The notes: a model not told the origin generated them from the letters alone. A stretch of DNA of 64,000 bases from Prostheceraeus crozeri (GCA_907163375.1 CAJQUW010012522.1:1-64000); one strand, 5' to 3'. Shown: positions 35,905 through 49,074, counted from the first letter of the stretch. Numbers and translations are program-made.

Positions 35905-37198
35905 AGGTGTAGTTCGGTCAATTTCAGGAACGAATATTATTCTTAAATATTGAAGTATTCAATTACTACGACATTTCCTATCACTGCCACACTGATCTGC
36001 TCGTTAGTTTGCCTGCACATTCATGTCAAAGATTCATTATGACATAATAGCTGCCGATTCCTGCTTACCGAGAAGAGAGCGCGGTGCACTAGACAGGAGG
36101 CTCGCTGTGGTTGGCTGATATAGGAACCCTATAGTATGCAAGCAACCAAATCTGTCAATGGACATAAGGTAACTAGATTATTCTTGAATGATATGGGATG
36201 TATCCGATGATAACGAAATGAAGCATATGTGACTGATCACGATTCAACACACTCACACCTACGAGAGGAAATCGACAAATAATTGTTCGCTGCATAATTG
36301 CTGTCAGATTCTGAAATGTACATTTGCTGCATCAGAAATATAGGATGAATACAAGGAACATGCCGGTGCTACATATCAATACAAAAAGTAATTATTTGGA
36401 ACGTGAAACGTTAGACGAACTGGAGCAGCTTGACTCTCTTCACCTTCTGAAGAGTCATGCATCGCATGGCAACTATCGAAATCCATATCCATTTTATCTC
36501 AAGAAATCCGTAGTTCGTCTCGAGAATGCCATCTCAAATTTGGCCCGGATTTCATTCAGTTTTTGTAGAACATGTACGTCTTTTAGCGATAGAAAATTTT
36601 AACTAATTTGCGTCCCATTTTCAAGCATGGTACAGCCTCCTTACTCAAGTGGAGTAAAGGCTGTCTGATTTTGCAATATTCCTTCAACATTACACTTTGT
36701 GTATCTTAGATCTTTTATTCTATCATTTAATTTGAAGCGTTTAGAATATGCAACACTGTGCCTCGTCGGTTTAATTTTAGCTCGTGAAATGTTACTACAC
36801 ATTCATTTTTTCTGTCTTTCGGAATGTTGTAGAATGCAAGTTTCTTAGGATCGTCCGTTTTGTTTGTGCCCATGTAAACGCAGTATTGTGCCATTTTAGA
36901 CATTTTCTATGTGCTCAGGAACATAAACAAGTGACTTCCTGTCAATGACTTTAGAACTCGCATTTCCTACAGTTCATTTTCTCCCTGTGCGTTGATCCTC
37001 CTGCGCCTAGCTGATGCGTCACCTAGCATGCTAACAGGGGCGTATCAGATCAGTGGCACATGTGACGTCATTTCGTCTCCTTAAGTTGATGATTGTGGCT
37101 AATTGAGGAATCAGAAGTATGTCAAAGTTAGCTAGATTGACTATTATGTAAAGAAGAAGCCATTGAGACAATGTTGAAAATTTGACCGAACTCCATCT
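35905..37198. mobile_element. Non-autonomous TTAA-target DNA transposon
   Basis: The ends read AGGTGTAGTTCGGTCAA and, as complement at the right, AGATGGAGTTCGGTCAA. Each is flanked by TTAA (35,901-35,904 and 37,199-37,202). A TTAA duplication with short TIRs is typical of piggyBac and Kolobok elements. The 1.29-kb interior has no transposase, so the copy depends on an autonomous relative. The choice between Kolobok and piggyBac is open. Confidence 0.75.
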
Positions 37199-38363
37199 TT
37201 AAATCCATTTCTTCTTCCAGTACAATCAAATTTTCACTTGTTTCAACTATATTTGCAGACCATGTGAAGCATGACAAGTTTTCACCAAACTTTAGTAACA
37301 AATATGTTGTAACAAACATTGATTGCTACCTTGAGTCCTTTGGGCATGGCGTCAACTGCAAATGTGCACATGACTTCAATTATAGAATTACGAAACCAAG
37401 TCTAGCAAAGTCCATGATCATTTCCTCCCTTTTTGTTAGAGATGCCGCAGTCATACACTTCATTACAGATGTCCAAATGGGGTTCGGGTTCAAGCATGCA
37501 CTCGGGTCAGTTGACCATATTGATCTCTTTATCCTGTGAGCCTACACTCTTAAAAAAATTGGTTCTCTCAAAAACCAAAAGTCATCGGTTTTCTGGGAAA
37601 CCAAAATTGGTTTTTCAGCTTTTATATCTTGGTTTTCTAGAGAACCAATACTGGTTTCAAGAGTGACCCGATATTGGTTTTCTATAAAATTTAATGTATA
37701 TAGTAAATAGTGGGCTTAATATAATAATAATATAAAATAACATTAATAATTCATTTTCAATTCTGATATGCTCCAATATATTTGCTTCATTCATATTAAC
37801 ATTATTTTAAAACAACATGCACAAATTGTTGGCTCAGCATAAAATAAGCTCAACAAGGTGTGCAAAAGAATTATTGTGAAAATGTGTCAAAAATGCGTGA
37901 ATGCTCAAAAGAAGTCATTGTTTCTTATTTTTCACTTTTTTCAAGTCAAGCTTGCATAAAATAATACAAGAAAGACGAGGGACGATGTCTTTAGTCACAA
38001 AATTTCCCCATGAAGTTGAGACATTTGCTAGTCTTCACCAAGATTGTAAATAAGAGCACAGATAGGCCTCCGCAGGATGCACGCCCAACTAATCCGGTAC
38101 AGCGCAAAGCAACCACGTCGTCGAATTTTTTCGATGCCAATACTCGCTGCCACTGGAGTGGAACTCGCCACTGAAAAAAGAAAAAGTATTCAGAAGGGAT
38201 ATCCTCAATATTGGGATTGTGTAGAAGAAGCATTTAGAGAATTACCGCAAAATAGTACGATGTTACTGAAAATGTGTGTAATAAAACTCAACTATGAAAT
38301 CAATGTTTGCTGATGCGAAAATAATGCCAAATAGGCCTACAGTGTCATAAATGATATCATATA

Positions 38364-38529
38364 CAGTCGAAGCTCGTTAGTTCGAACACGGATTATTAAG
38401 ATTTCGGTTAATTAAGATCATACGGCCGTGGCATTTTTTGCATATATAAGCTGATGTTTAATTAAGACTTTCGAGAATCGAGAGATTGAAAATCTGGAAT
38501 GTATGGTCTTAATTAACGAGCTTTGACAG
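38364..38529. mobile_element. 166-bp pogo/Tigger-like MITE
   Basis: The ends CAGTCGAAGCTCGTTAGTT and complement CTGTCAAAGCTCGTTAATT are flanked by TA on both sides. The wording matches the CAGT(C/A)GAAxCTCGTTAATT ends typical of pogo-type elements. It is too short to code and is nested in the 37,545-40,171 element. Confidence 0.8.
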
Positions 38530-38907
38530 TAGTGTAATCAGAAATAATGATAGGCAATAGATTTTTCAGTCAAAATTTCGTACACCATTAGCGGCATGCA
38601 CATATTAAACGACGCCATGTGAACCAAACACCACAAGAAAAGCTTTTCTGGCCAATAAGCAGCATGCAAAGTAAAGCGGCTGTTGCGCATTACACCATGC
38701 AAAATAAATAATACTTTTCTGCACAGTAAGTGGCATGTTGGGCTTGCACAAAACACGGCGAAATCAAGACTATATAATAAGCATGCAAAAGCAAAATTTT
38801 TCATGTAAAATCAGCACGAATCAGACGCAACAATTGATTGCTGCACCTACACTGAAATTTGGCGATGATATATACGTGTAGTATATATGTATTATATATC
38901 ATATATA

Positions 38908-39007
38908 ATGACACTTGTTCAAAGCTGAAAGTGCGAATGTAATAAATGAATTAATAAATTTTATTTATTTATTACATTTGCACTTTCAATTTTGAACAAG
39001 TGTCATT
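38908..39007. repeat. 100-bp hairpin repeat
   Basis: AATGACACTTGTTCAAAGCT and its near-perfect complement at 38,988-39,007 enclose a palindrome centred near 38,957. It is probably a tiny MITE. Confidence 0.7.
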
Positions 39008-40306
39008 GATATAACTAGGTTTCAAGAATTCATTTATTCATCATTTCCCATGTATGAGGTAAATTGGAAATTCATCAAAGCTAAAATTAAACTTGTATCA
39101 AGCTACAATGTTCAGCAGACCATAGGACTTCACATATATTCTACAAGGCTATAAGGCTGATATAACACATTACATTAGTTAGATATAGGGACTTTTAAAA
39201 GCTTTGAAAAATCGTCAAATATGAATATGAAATCAGTCGTATACATGTATTGTAAGCGATCTCTGCATACATGTAGGCTACAACAGAGTATTCACGGTAG
39301 TCATGAGATTGGACGACAAAATTGCTAGATGCCCGAATCATTTATAAGGGAATATTTACATGAATACTATATTCATTCATAATTAGATAAAGTAATTCAA
39401 GATTGAATTGCAAAGACTATTTAAGCATGTCAGCTATACAGTACATGAAGGACTGTTGGAAATAACTGTTAAAATCTTTTTAATACACTTAGGTTTGTTG
39501 TGGATGATATGTAATTCCATACATAGTGCAAGGAGGGATAAAAGTCGAAAACAGCAAAACAAATTTCACAGTACCACAAGAAATAAGATGACAGCACGTT
39601 TCAGTCACTGCACATGACACGGTCACTAGAACAAATGCGTCAATGAAGGAAGAAAATCAGACTCACCTCATTCTTGACATCATGGCAACGACACAAATGT
39701 AGATCCTCGAAACCGATTGTTTTTCGTATGGAAAGACTTCGCCATCAGTAAATCATTGGCAATTTTATTAATAATTTATTAGTCTGTACAAACATCTGCA
39801 AAAACTTTTCAAAGAAGCATGCTTTCTGTTAAAAGCAAAGTGTCACGTAACATTTTCCCTTTGGAGAAATTCCGCTGGCTAAATTTAGGCCAAGTATTAA
39901 GTATTTAGGCCAAGAGAGATAAGAGAGTAAGGGGAATCACAAAATGTGCAGCAGTGAGTGAAAGAGATCTAGCCGTCAGCAGATGACAAAGAAGACATCG
40001 GAGTGTTAATCTATAGAGAGAGAGAGAATGATAAAATTCCATAACTGCCCAACATTCAATTCTAAAGTAGTCTTTTTAGACAGTTTGGTTTTCCAGAGAA
40101 CCGTTTGGTTTTCTGGAAATCCGTGTGGTTTTCTGGAAAACCAATTAAATACCAAATTTTTTTAGAGTGCACTGAACAATTTTGTCATTAATCATTTTAT
40201 AAAGAAGCTTCTTGTTTTTTGCCACTGTCCTTTGAAGAAGCTTCCACACGTCTATGCGAATTCCAGTCACCTTTTCACTACCTGTTGTCAGCCTGTCTTG
40301 GCTTCT

Positions 40307-40588
40307 TTAGGGCGGTTCTGTACCAGTGGCCACCATCATTCGATTGCCTATGTCTCCGCACAGTTCTTGTAGATACAACATAATCGCTGATACAGATTTC
40401 TTGCAAGATGTGAAAATGCTCTCCTTCGAGGATTCTGTATCTCTCAAATCAATGATTGTGATATCTCTCATCATTTTCATGGAATATCTATATTTCTCCC
40501 ATGTTGAAAAAAGTTGTACAAAGTCTGATGCCAGCTCACGTGCATTTTTTGATACATCACCATCCGTCTCGCAACACAATCTGACCAC
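40307..40588 (-). other. Unidentified 93-codon open frame
   Basis: A helix-rich, charged translation (ARELASDFVQLFSTWEKYRYSMKMM...). It lies between the CACTCT element and the LINE. It may be a chance frame or a piece of an unrecognised transposon or host gene. No splice sites or domains were identified. Confidence 0.2.
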
Positions 40589-40735
40589 TAGAATAGGCTG
40601 TGTTCATGATTTTACTGGAAAAGGAACCGACATGCAGCCGGAATGCCACACAGGAGTCCTGTACGATAGGAAACTTCGGTTACTCGGAAACTCGGTTGCT
40701 GAGGATCCATGGATGAGTTTTTCATAAAAGATTCT

Positions 40736-42300
40736 CATAAATGACGAAGACAAAGCCTTTGCCAATGGACAGCGTGAAAAGTACAGTAGATTACGTGAGG
40801 AGGCCATCAGATATATACGTTATTTGAAGTCTGAGTATATTATCAAAGTCGTTAAATCGTGTAATATCAAGAACCTATGGAACGCAATAAAAACTACAGG
40901 AAGAAATAGTAGCAAAAGTTGTATTCCTGATACACTGACATGTGAAGATTTTAATCAGCATTTCCTGAATAATTTTCAAACTGATAATGGACAATTACCT
41001 ATCTTTACAAAAGAAGATCTTCCAGATGTGAAACTGGAATTGAGTGAGAAGGCGGTTGACGACCAACTATGTAATTTAAAGAGAAAAGCATGTGGTACTG
41101 ATGGATTGCCATATTGGGTATATCGCGACTGTCATTTAGCTCTGACTCCAGCAATCTTCAATCAAAGGCTCTTGGAGGGCCATGTGTCTCTGTGTTTTAA
41201 AATGGCCGTTCAGCATGCAACGGCAGTGAATACAGACCTACCGGTATATCACTTTTGCCTACAATGTCAAAAGTACTGGAGAAATTGGTGTGTGCCGAGT
41301 AGTTGGTCCCATCTCACAGCAATATTTGTTCAAGTCAGTTCGAGTATGTGCCAAGGCCTGGCAGAGGGACGAGTGTGGCTTTAACTACAGTTATCTGCAT
41401 ATCCTTAAATATTTAGATAGCATCTCTGGTGGCGTTCGGGTGGCAACTTTGAACATTTCCAAGGCTTTTGACAAGCTACAGCATGTGTCTATTTTGGAAT
41501 CGTGTATTCGATACAAGGTGCCTTTCCGACTGACTACCTGGATATCAAGCTACATGTACTTGTCTTGTCGCTCTCAAAGAGCTTCTTTACGCGGAGAGGA
41601 CTCATTTCGGGTTGACGTTCTAAGTGGTGTGGCCCAGGGGAGCGTCATCGGGCCTGTGCTGTTTTATCTTGTGATGGAGTCTTTGTCATCTGTGTGCTCA
41701 AACTCTAACTTCGTAAAATATGCAGACGCTCTGGCTGTTCTACATTGTATACGAAATCAAAGTGAAGACAAGTTGCAGGATGAGATTGATAATGTAGTGA
41801 TTTGGTCGAGAAACAACAGCTTCGAGTTAAATTTCTCTAAGTGCTTTGTAATGGATGTAATCACCCGCAACAATTTAACTGCGTCTCTTGTTTTTATTGA
41901 TAATACTGTCTTACAAAGAAGTGATTCTCTGTTGCTCCTGGGTAGTCATTTATCTTGTGATATGAGATGGTGCATGCATGTCAATTACCTCATCAAACCA
42001 GCATCGAAGAGATTGCATTTGCTATTAATTTCGAACGCATCAACTGTCCATGCGATGTGCTTGTTACTGTATATACTAGTTTTATTCGTCCATTTTTATT
42101 GCATCCTTTTTCTGCTTTTTGTAACATCTCAGTGTATTTTCGCAAAAGACTCAATAATGTTGAGAGGAGGACCATGCGAAGATTGGTGAAGATCATTGTC
42201 AGATCAAGTTAATTGATGCAGGTGACAATATATGCAAAAGACTACTCAATAAAGTGTCAAAACACTCTGAGCATCCTCTAAGACAGTTCTTTGAGCTTCG
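40736..42300 (+). pseudogene. LINE reverse transcriptase, inactive
   Basis: RT-domain remnant of the CR1/L2-like LINE. Motif A has N where the catalytic Asp is usual (LNISKAFD), and motif C reads YADA. Two long frames (40,824-41,384 and 41,290-42,189) overlap out of register, showing at least one frameshift. After motif C the NSFELNFSKCFVMDV segment and the HMxxxxNxxxxKAxKRLxxLL-like thumb (HVNYLIKPASKRLHLLL) are still readable. The host relation is none; this is a dead insertion. Confidence 0.8.
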
Positions 42301-42399
42301 TGAACCTACAAGAAATACTAGAAAATTTAAAGCAACATACGCCGGCCGAGAACGAAGACAAGCAGATATTCTTCTTCATTTGTAAAATACTGTTCCTGA

Positions 42400-42687
42400 T
42401 TCAAGAGGTGAGAACAAAAATCTGACTTACATCATTACGGGAACTACAAACGTTTCTGGCTTATTTGCCGTCATCAGTGTAGTATACCCTATTGTAGAGA
42501 ATCAGTAAATCAGATGCCGATAAATCGTCATCCGACCTCCAGACATTGTCGGCATCTAATTGCTAAATCGGCATCTGATTTACTGATTCTCTACAGTATG
42601 GTATACTACACAGATGACGGCAAATAAGCCAAAAACGTTTGAAATTCCCGTAATGATTTAAGTCAGATTTTGTTCTCACCTCTTGAA
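42400..42687. mobile_element. 288-bp palindromic MITE inside a LINE
   Basis: TTCAAGAGGTGAGAAC at the left and its complement at the right start two arms of about 120 bases. The arms include GCATCTGATTTACTGATTCTC and GTCATCTGTGTAGTATACC, and are separated by a loop around 42,545. Differences between arms are few, so it would fold into one long hairpin. No coding sequence is present. Confidence 0.85.
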
Positions 42688-42830
42688 TTTTTTTCCTTTC
42701 GGGGTCTCGGCATGTTTAGGTTAACTGTTCCTCTATGTATCTTCAATTATGTATATGTTGATATTTGTGATGTGCTCGCCGCATTCTGCGAGGCAAATAA
42801 AGCAATTCTTATCTTTTATCTTATCTTAAG

Positions 42831-45240
42831 AAAACACAAATACAATATTTTACACAAAACAGTTTCACTCATATTTTGTCATCTCTTTCAAATCGTTCAT
42901 AATCAGATATCCAAGTTCGAAATAAGTAGTCCAAATGCGCAAAATACTAGTGTGAACTTTGCGGGGGAACGTTTTTTCTTGCCTTAAGCGTAAGAAGCAT
43001 TTCTCACCCGATAATTTCATTCGTGTTTCAAAGAAAAATGCACAAATTCTGCACATTTTCATCGTCATCGAAACTTGCTTTCATTCGTCAGTGGGAACTT
43101 AGTGAGTATTCGTTAGTGAGTATTGGTCTTGCGTCGACACAAGACCAAGATTAGACCCAACCTTGATGATACTGACCGATGAAAGAAAAATATCGATAAA
43201 TTGACGACAGAAATGCTCCTTTATGGTATGCTTACAATAGAATGATAGCCATTCATCTGTTCTGATAGTGTTCTTTGATTTCTAGATGAAAACAGCGTAT
43301 TGTGCTGCCGATATACGACTGCTGCATTTGGAGCAATTCATTTCGTAAATGGCATTTTTTCTGAAACATTGTTTTGTATAATTTATGTTGCAGCCTTGTA
43401 ATTCGGATTCGTTTTGATTTGAGGATTTTCTCAGGACATATTTTGGTTTTTTTCAAGACGTTTTCATAGTTTTGTCCGATGTGTTGTGCGGACATTGAAT
43501 CCTTTTTTTGATCTTATCTTATTTTCCGGTGTATTTCACAAGATAAATAGCTCATTTTGAAATGTGACCATGTTATTAGTATTTTCCAATTGCTTTTTGA
43601 ACTTCTTTTGAAAATGACTGTGGATTTTCTATAGTCTAGACATATTGAATTGTTTAACAAAAATATAACATTTTTCTTTGGCTTTTCATAATCGGCTTTA
43701 TTTGAGTGATGTATGAATTCTAAATCCAGCTCTCATTGTCATCTCCCGGAATTAATACACAGCTTCTCAATGAAATCAAAATTACATCAACACATTGAGA
43801 AAGTTATCAAATCAAACCAATTTGTCTAAATTTGAATATATTTTGCGGACAACACAGTTTCCTTGATTATTATTTCATCTGCCACTGATTCAAGGCACAA
43901 ATTTTCCACCGTAGAAAATTGATATTCCGCGGTTTCTGGGGTACTAAATGCTGAGCCAGCTAATAAGTTCAAACAATGCAATTGCGGTGTGATGTTGTGG
44001 GAAGATTAAAACATGGGTGATAGTTCTGTGGATTAAATAGCTTCTCAGATTCAATTCTTTCTCAAATCTTTGATGAAGATTACCACATAGCCTGCCGTCG
44101 TCAGAAACTAAATTATGTAAGCTTCTGACCGTTTGGTTAAAAAAAACATTTAACCATTGGGCTTAATTATAAAGCCCATAACATGCTGCTGATCTAACTA
44201 AAGAAACCCGTATATGAAAATAGTTGTATATATGTTGAGGAAAGCAGACGACTCTAGCATGACACTCAACGTCTGACATGAGCACACTAACTCTTTAATT
44301 GTTTTTGAATAGGAAACGCAAGAACAATGGCAATCCAATTCTCCTGACAAGTGAGGTCACGAAAAATTCTGATCAGAGAGAAAATACAGGATAATCAGAC
44401 GTTGAGGGAATCAATTAGCCTGTTGATACAAAAAATATGCTTGAAAAAACGAGAAAAATGAAAACGACGTGGATGTTGTTCATCAGTTCCGTAATCGTTG
44501 CGAGGTTTTGCAGAGCCACTCACTGGGATTAGCGAGATCAAAAGAGGAACCGAACCCGGTCCGTTGCAATAGCTGCAAGTATCAGTCTAAATCATTGCCA
44601 GAAGACCACCGCAACACGTACAGAACGGCAATGTCCAACGCTGACTACAAGCTGAACACTGTCTGGAAACGAACAAGATGACGACTTGACCGTGGAGATT
44701 AGCTCATGAAATTTGCGCATGCGCACACTGAGACAACCAAAAACTCAACACAAATTTGGAAATAGCACTGCGACGATTGATCTCGCGTAGGCAAAAATAA
44801 CACCGTTCGAATCGTTATGAAACGGCGATGAAGAATATATAAAATCCAACACGAATAACTACCATAAACCGATGAATACAGTACTATATATTGTTGTGAA
44901 TTCTACCTGAATAAATTATTTAAGGATGACAATTGCGGACAGTGATAGCATGTTTATTTGCAAGTGTTTGGAACGACAATTAAATGATATAATATATATA
45001 TATATATATTATTGATTTGATTCATACTGCAGGCGTTAATCGATTGCATGAATGCATTACAAAATGAATATACTTGTCCGCACCTCGTAATATTTAGGAT
45101 TAAATAAATTAACATAAATCATGTTGGGATTCGGTAAAAGTGATTCAGTGATTCATGCCGCTTGTTACTCGATATAATAACTATATTTATGCTCCATTGA
45201 TTCCATGATGATATAGTAACCATTGAATTACATGTACACC
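42831..45240. other. Non-coding sequence, no gene seen
   Basis: AT-rich, with a short direct repeat (TTAGTGAGTATT twice near 43,103-43,126) and an (AT)n stretch at about 44,988-45,009. The frame at 44,469-44,681 has no recognisable domain. Confidence 0.5.
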
Positions 45241-45434
45241 ACTGACTGTCCTCTCCTTCCAGTGTTTTCAAAATTTAATGACCATTTATCACTCTTTTAT
45301 AATTTGTAAATATCATTTTGTATCACCGCATCATCGTACCTCATCATCCCGTTTTTCACTTTTCATTGTATCATTAATCTCTTCACTGTATCACCCCTTA
45401 ACGTGTTTTCTTTTGAAAAATATACGTTCTGCTA

Positions 45435-45665
45435 TTCTGCTATCCTATGTGGAAATTCAATATTGTTTTATGGCACAAGTTGACCACTAATGATGCCTGA
45501 CGATCAAAGCCTTAATCAGTCGGTACAGAGACACCAGCTACCGTACCATCCCCGACTGGCCGGTTTTTCATAAGCTGGCCACCGACTGACCGCTTTTGAT
45601 GGCGCCGGTCACCAGCCCGACCCTGGACGCTAAAAACCCGGTCTGTTCCAACTTTGTTCCACCGG
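45435..45665 (-). mobile_element. hAT-like repeat fragment (minus copy)
   Basis: This matches, in reverse complement, the sequence at 54,018-54,230. Shared words include ATCCTATGTGGAAATTCAAT, GCCTTAATCA, CAGAGAC and GACTGGCCGGTTTTT, ending in a decayed TTCCAAC. The better copy begins CAGGGTTGGAACCGG, a typical hAT terminus. The body is GC-rich with CCGGCCGG words and no transposase. Confidence 0.6.
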
Positions 45666-46963
45666 AGCGTGGAGATCATGATGTGGCCAGCTTTCATATT
45701 TCGATAGCTTGGAATAGCTGTTTGGATAGCGTTAATTATACTCTATGACATTAAAAACGATCCACTTGATGCAGAAAATCTCAATGGAAGTGGACGACTT
45801 TTATTTCATACTGCACTGACCAGGATGTCTATGCATCAAATTTGTCATGCTAATATAAAGCAGCTGTCCATTGTCGATATCTTTGGCATAGTTGATGCAT
45901 TTCAAATTCGACCTTTTATCACTATCAAGCAATTCTTTCTGACTAAATTTTGAAGCAAAAATGTCGCAATCAGAGTTTCTAAAAGGAATGGCTGTTGGAA
46001 TGCTACGATGTGGAAAGAGTTGTAGGTTTGTTGGACGGAGTTAGTTGGGTTAGTTTGGTTAGTTGGGTGTGTCACACTCCACTGTGAGCAGGTGGTGGAG
46101 TCGATGGAACAATGATGGAAATGTTAAAAGAAGGAAAGGATCAGGGAGACCGAGATTGACAAACAATACCACCGATAGGAAGTTGGTTATCTCAGCAAAG
46201 CGCAATCGCTTTAAGAGTGTTCCTCGACTGGCCATCAGCTGGAAAGCTGCAGCAGGAACTGCATGTAGTATACGAACAGCATATCGCTGTCTAGCAGAAG
46301 CGGGCCTGAGGTCATACCGATCTGCTGTAAGAATTCCTCTAAGTAAGTAATGTAAGAATATCAGAATATCAGAACGTTTATTTCTCAATCGAGAACACGA
46401 ATACAAAATATGGCGATGGCGAACAATGCTAGAATTACGACTATGATAATGTTATGGAAATATTTACAAGATGGATGACAATATCATGAAGCAGACAGCG
46501 ATGGAGAAATTAGGATAGCTCTGGAAGGAGAGGACATTGACATTGCACAAACTGCATTTGAATACAGTACTATTTTATTATAGCAAGAAATGGATGAATG
46601 ATATTTAGAGGATAGGTTATAAACATTAATAAATATAAGCGGCCTGATGATATCACATTGTCAAGTTTTTAATTATTGAAAGTATCCCAAAGTATATTTT
46701 ACATACCTATTTAGTAAGAGGTCTAATTATTAGGAGGTCCGGAACAGAATTTTATTAAAGTATAAATATTCTCGCATATTTACTGAAATCATACATATAA
46801 ATGATATTGAGCAGCTGCTTACCTGAAATGGAGCATTCAATGTTGAAGCTCAATTGCATACAATTCAAACTCAATGTTCCGGACCTTGTTGGCTGATATA
46901 GACTTCAGTAAATTCGACTGAGAGCGTTATTGCGTGTCTCGGTTTCATGCAGTTGAATGATAT

Positions 46964-47359
46964 TCATGCAATCATTCGTTGCTGTAACAATGCTTTAGAT
47001 CTGACTTCATTTGCTGCTTTTATGATTTTGCTTAACTTCACAATACCTCCTATATCAATTTTCTGAAGCATTCCATAGAAATCTTGCTTTGTGATATTGA
47101 CAAGAAATGGTGTTATTTGTGACCTTATTTTGCTATACATCGAACATTCACATATAAAATAAGATACAGTTTCTATTGTTCCATCATTGCAGATGCTACA
47201 TATTCTGTCTTCGCATTCTAATCTATTTCTATAAGCTCTTGTTCTTACCGCTAAATCATGATTTCCACACATCATTTTTAGCAATGGTTCGATATCTTTC
47301 TGTCTTATGTTAAATGTTAAATAATGCTTTATTGTACAGTCAAATTGAGCTGATTCCAA
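46964..47359 (-). pseudogene. LINE ORF2 C-terminal domain
   Basis: 131 codons. LLKMMCGNHDLAVRTRAYRNRL is followed by CSICNDGTIETVSYFICECSMY, the C-x2-C...H/F-x3-C knuckle found after the RT domain of many LINEs. In LINEs it probably helps bind template RNA or target DNA. It is separated from the RT by the 47,430-49,074 Tc1 insertion, with the reading direction preserved. Confidence 0.75.
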
Positions 47360-47429
47360 GTAGCTAATACCTGTTTGACTTCTTTTAGCGTCATTTGTCC
47401 ATTCAGCTCTGAAATGTTCTACTAATCTA

Positions 47430-49074
47430 CAGTCCGTTTCATAAAAAGTGGATCATCCTAAAATTTGACTAAATAAAACATAAGTATGATACAGAAAGCA
47501 TTTTTCATGTTATTTCATGCCCCTAATATATTTAAATGTCCTTATATAATCTGATAAGCTATGATACAGTAGCGGTTCTTAAGAAGCTAATATTTTGTGG
47601 CCCTACCCTTATTGTCAATGACATTACCAATTCGTCTAGGCATTTATTCGATGATATCGTTGATTTTTGACTGATCTAACTTTCTCCACTCTCTTTTTAA
47701 CAGTGACGTAGGTTGTGATACGCCATCTGTAGGTAGCAGTGAACGACGAACGTTACGTTTTAGAATACTCCATACATTTTCTATGGGATTCAGATCAGGA
47801 GAACGAGCTGGCCAAGATAATGTCCTAAGCCCTAATTGAGACTTGCATAAGTTGACTCTACTACTCCTGTGACACGTAACATTATCATCCATAAATAACC
47901 AAGTTGATCTGTCATTTGGCCAATGTTCATTCGTAAAACATTCACATAGCGTTCAGAATTCATGGTTCCTTGCTGTATGTGAAGTTCAGAGCGGCCATTG
48001 GTCCAAATGCCAGCCCAAATCAGTAGAGTCGCACCACCTTGTTTGTACCCGGGGACGATGTAAATGTCTCGGAATTTCCTGATCAGATTTTATCCATAAT
48101 CTCAATCGACCATCACTATCCTTCAGACGGACTGATGCCTCATCAGACCAGACAACCCGATCCCATTGATTTCGCCAGTGACGATGACTCATTGCCCATC
48201 TGAGACGTCTTTTTGTATGCTGATCTGATAATTCGATCTGAGAGGGCCTCTTACAGCTCTTGAAATTCGACTCAATAAGTCTTCTACGAATAGTGGACTT
48301 AGAAATAGACGAGTCTAGTGCAGCCATCTCAGTTAAAGAGAGACTTTGATCAACATTAACAAATCTCTGAAAATTAGGCGGTCTCTACGTTTGGATGTTT
48401 TGCGTGGACGGCCGGAGCCCTCTTTACGACAGAGTCGAAAATCATCATTATGCCATCGATGCACATTTGTGTAAGGGCCATTTAGTCGCTTGCTTGTAGC
48501 TCGCAAAGAAACTCTAGTTCTAGCAAGGCTGACACTTTGCCTTTTGTGAATGCGATCTCGTTATTGTTCATTTGTGCTTTGTATTGTTTTCAACCGGTAA
48601 GAGATAGATTTCTAGCTGAAAGCAATCAGGAGTGCTGCCAACACCACCGCAACGAAGTCAGGAAGCTATGGAACATGAAGTCCAGTTAACCACATGTAGC
48701 AGTTACATTATTGTTGATGAATAATGGTGCTATACTGGCTCTGATTGACCGATTTTCTTTATTTTTGTTTTGCTTGATAGCTTTTGGCTTGTAGAACAAC
48801 ATATTACATAACAAAGGAAACAAATGTAATTTTATAAGAGTGAGGTATGATTTTGTGTAACATTGCTAAATGAAGATCAAATTATCCACTACTTTTTTAT
48901 CTATAACAGGAAAACAACTCAATATTCATGCTTGAAATTTCCAACAATGCTATTGGTAAGCACAACTGACATATCTTCCAAATTTCAGAGAAATTCGTTC
49001 AAGTTTGGCGGAGTTAGACAAAGTTGAAGTTAAGGCGATGTTTAAGGGTGATCCATTTTTTATGAAACAATCTG
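47430..49074 (-). mobile_element. Second Tc1/mariner element, complete ends
   Basis: The 1,645-bp element starts CAGTCCGTTTCATAAAAAG, and the complement of its other end is CAGATTGTTTCATAAAAAA. TA lies directly outside both ends (47,428-47,429 and 49,075-49,076). It sits inside the C-terminal part of the LINE, so it is the youngest layer of this nest. Its single transposase frame has decayed. Confidence 0.92.
47644..48327 (-). pseudogene. Tc1/mariner transposase, decayed
   Basis: The N-terminal half reads SISKSTIRRRLIESNFKSCKRP (the second helix-turn-helix) and then VVWSDEASVRL, containing the first catalytic Asp. The C-terminal half reads WLFMDDNVTCHRSS, then LSWPARSPDLNPIENVWSILKRNVRR, with the second Asp and the final Glu. 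A frameshift lies after the first acidic residue, and a stop precedes the usual end (the frame closes with KINDIIE). The N-terminal ~60 residues are poorly preserved. It is unrelated at close range to the surrounding Tc1 copy, judging by different TIRs. Confidence 0.85.

Larger units (their letters stand above)
37545..40171. mobile_element. 2.6-kb non-autonomous DNA transposon, CACTCT ends
   Basis: The left end CACTCTTAAAAAAATTGGTT and the complement of the right end CACTCTAAAAAAATTTGGT form an imperfect TIR. Inside each end lie repeated GGTTTTCTGGAAAACC-like palindromic words (37,560-37,680 and 40,085-40,142), which look like subterminal transposase-binding repeats. No coding frame of note lies between. 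I could not read a convincing target duplication, so the superfamily is left open. Confidence 0.6.
40736..42830 (+). mobile_element. CR1/L2-like LINE, 5'-truncated and decayed
   Basis: The frame opens with NDEDKAFANGQREKYSRLREEAIRYIRYLKSEY, the linker before the RT domain in CR1/L2-type LINEs. It continues through SCNIKNLWNAIKTTGRN, then RT motif A (LNISKAFDKLQH) and the VLSGVAQGSVIGPVLF motif B. Motif C is YADA where YADD is expected. Frameshifts occur within the thumb and upstream segments (around 41,380 and after 42,000). No endonuclease is present. The 3' end carries CAAATAAAGC followed by TCTTATC-type repeats near 42,800-42,830, a usual LINE tail. A palindromic MITE interrupts the 3' part. 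Confidence 0.85.

Noticed and set aside
44469-44681. 70-codon plus frame with one CxxC pair
   Set aside because: A single CNSCKY pair in a short frame is not enough to call a zinc-binding protein, and there are no splice or promoter signals.
46029-46062. Telomere-like GGTTAG words
   Set aside because: Only a few imperfect GTTAG/TTGGG units lie inside the Tc1 transposase, so this is a microsatellite expansion, not a telomere.
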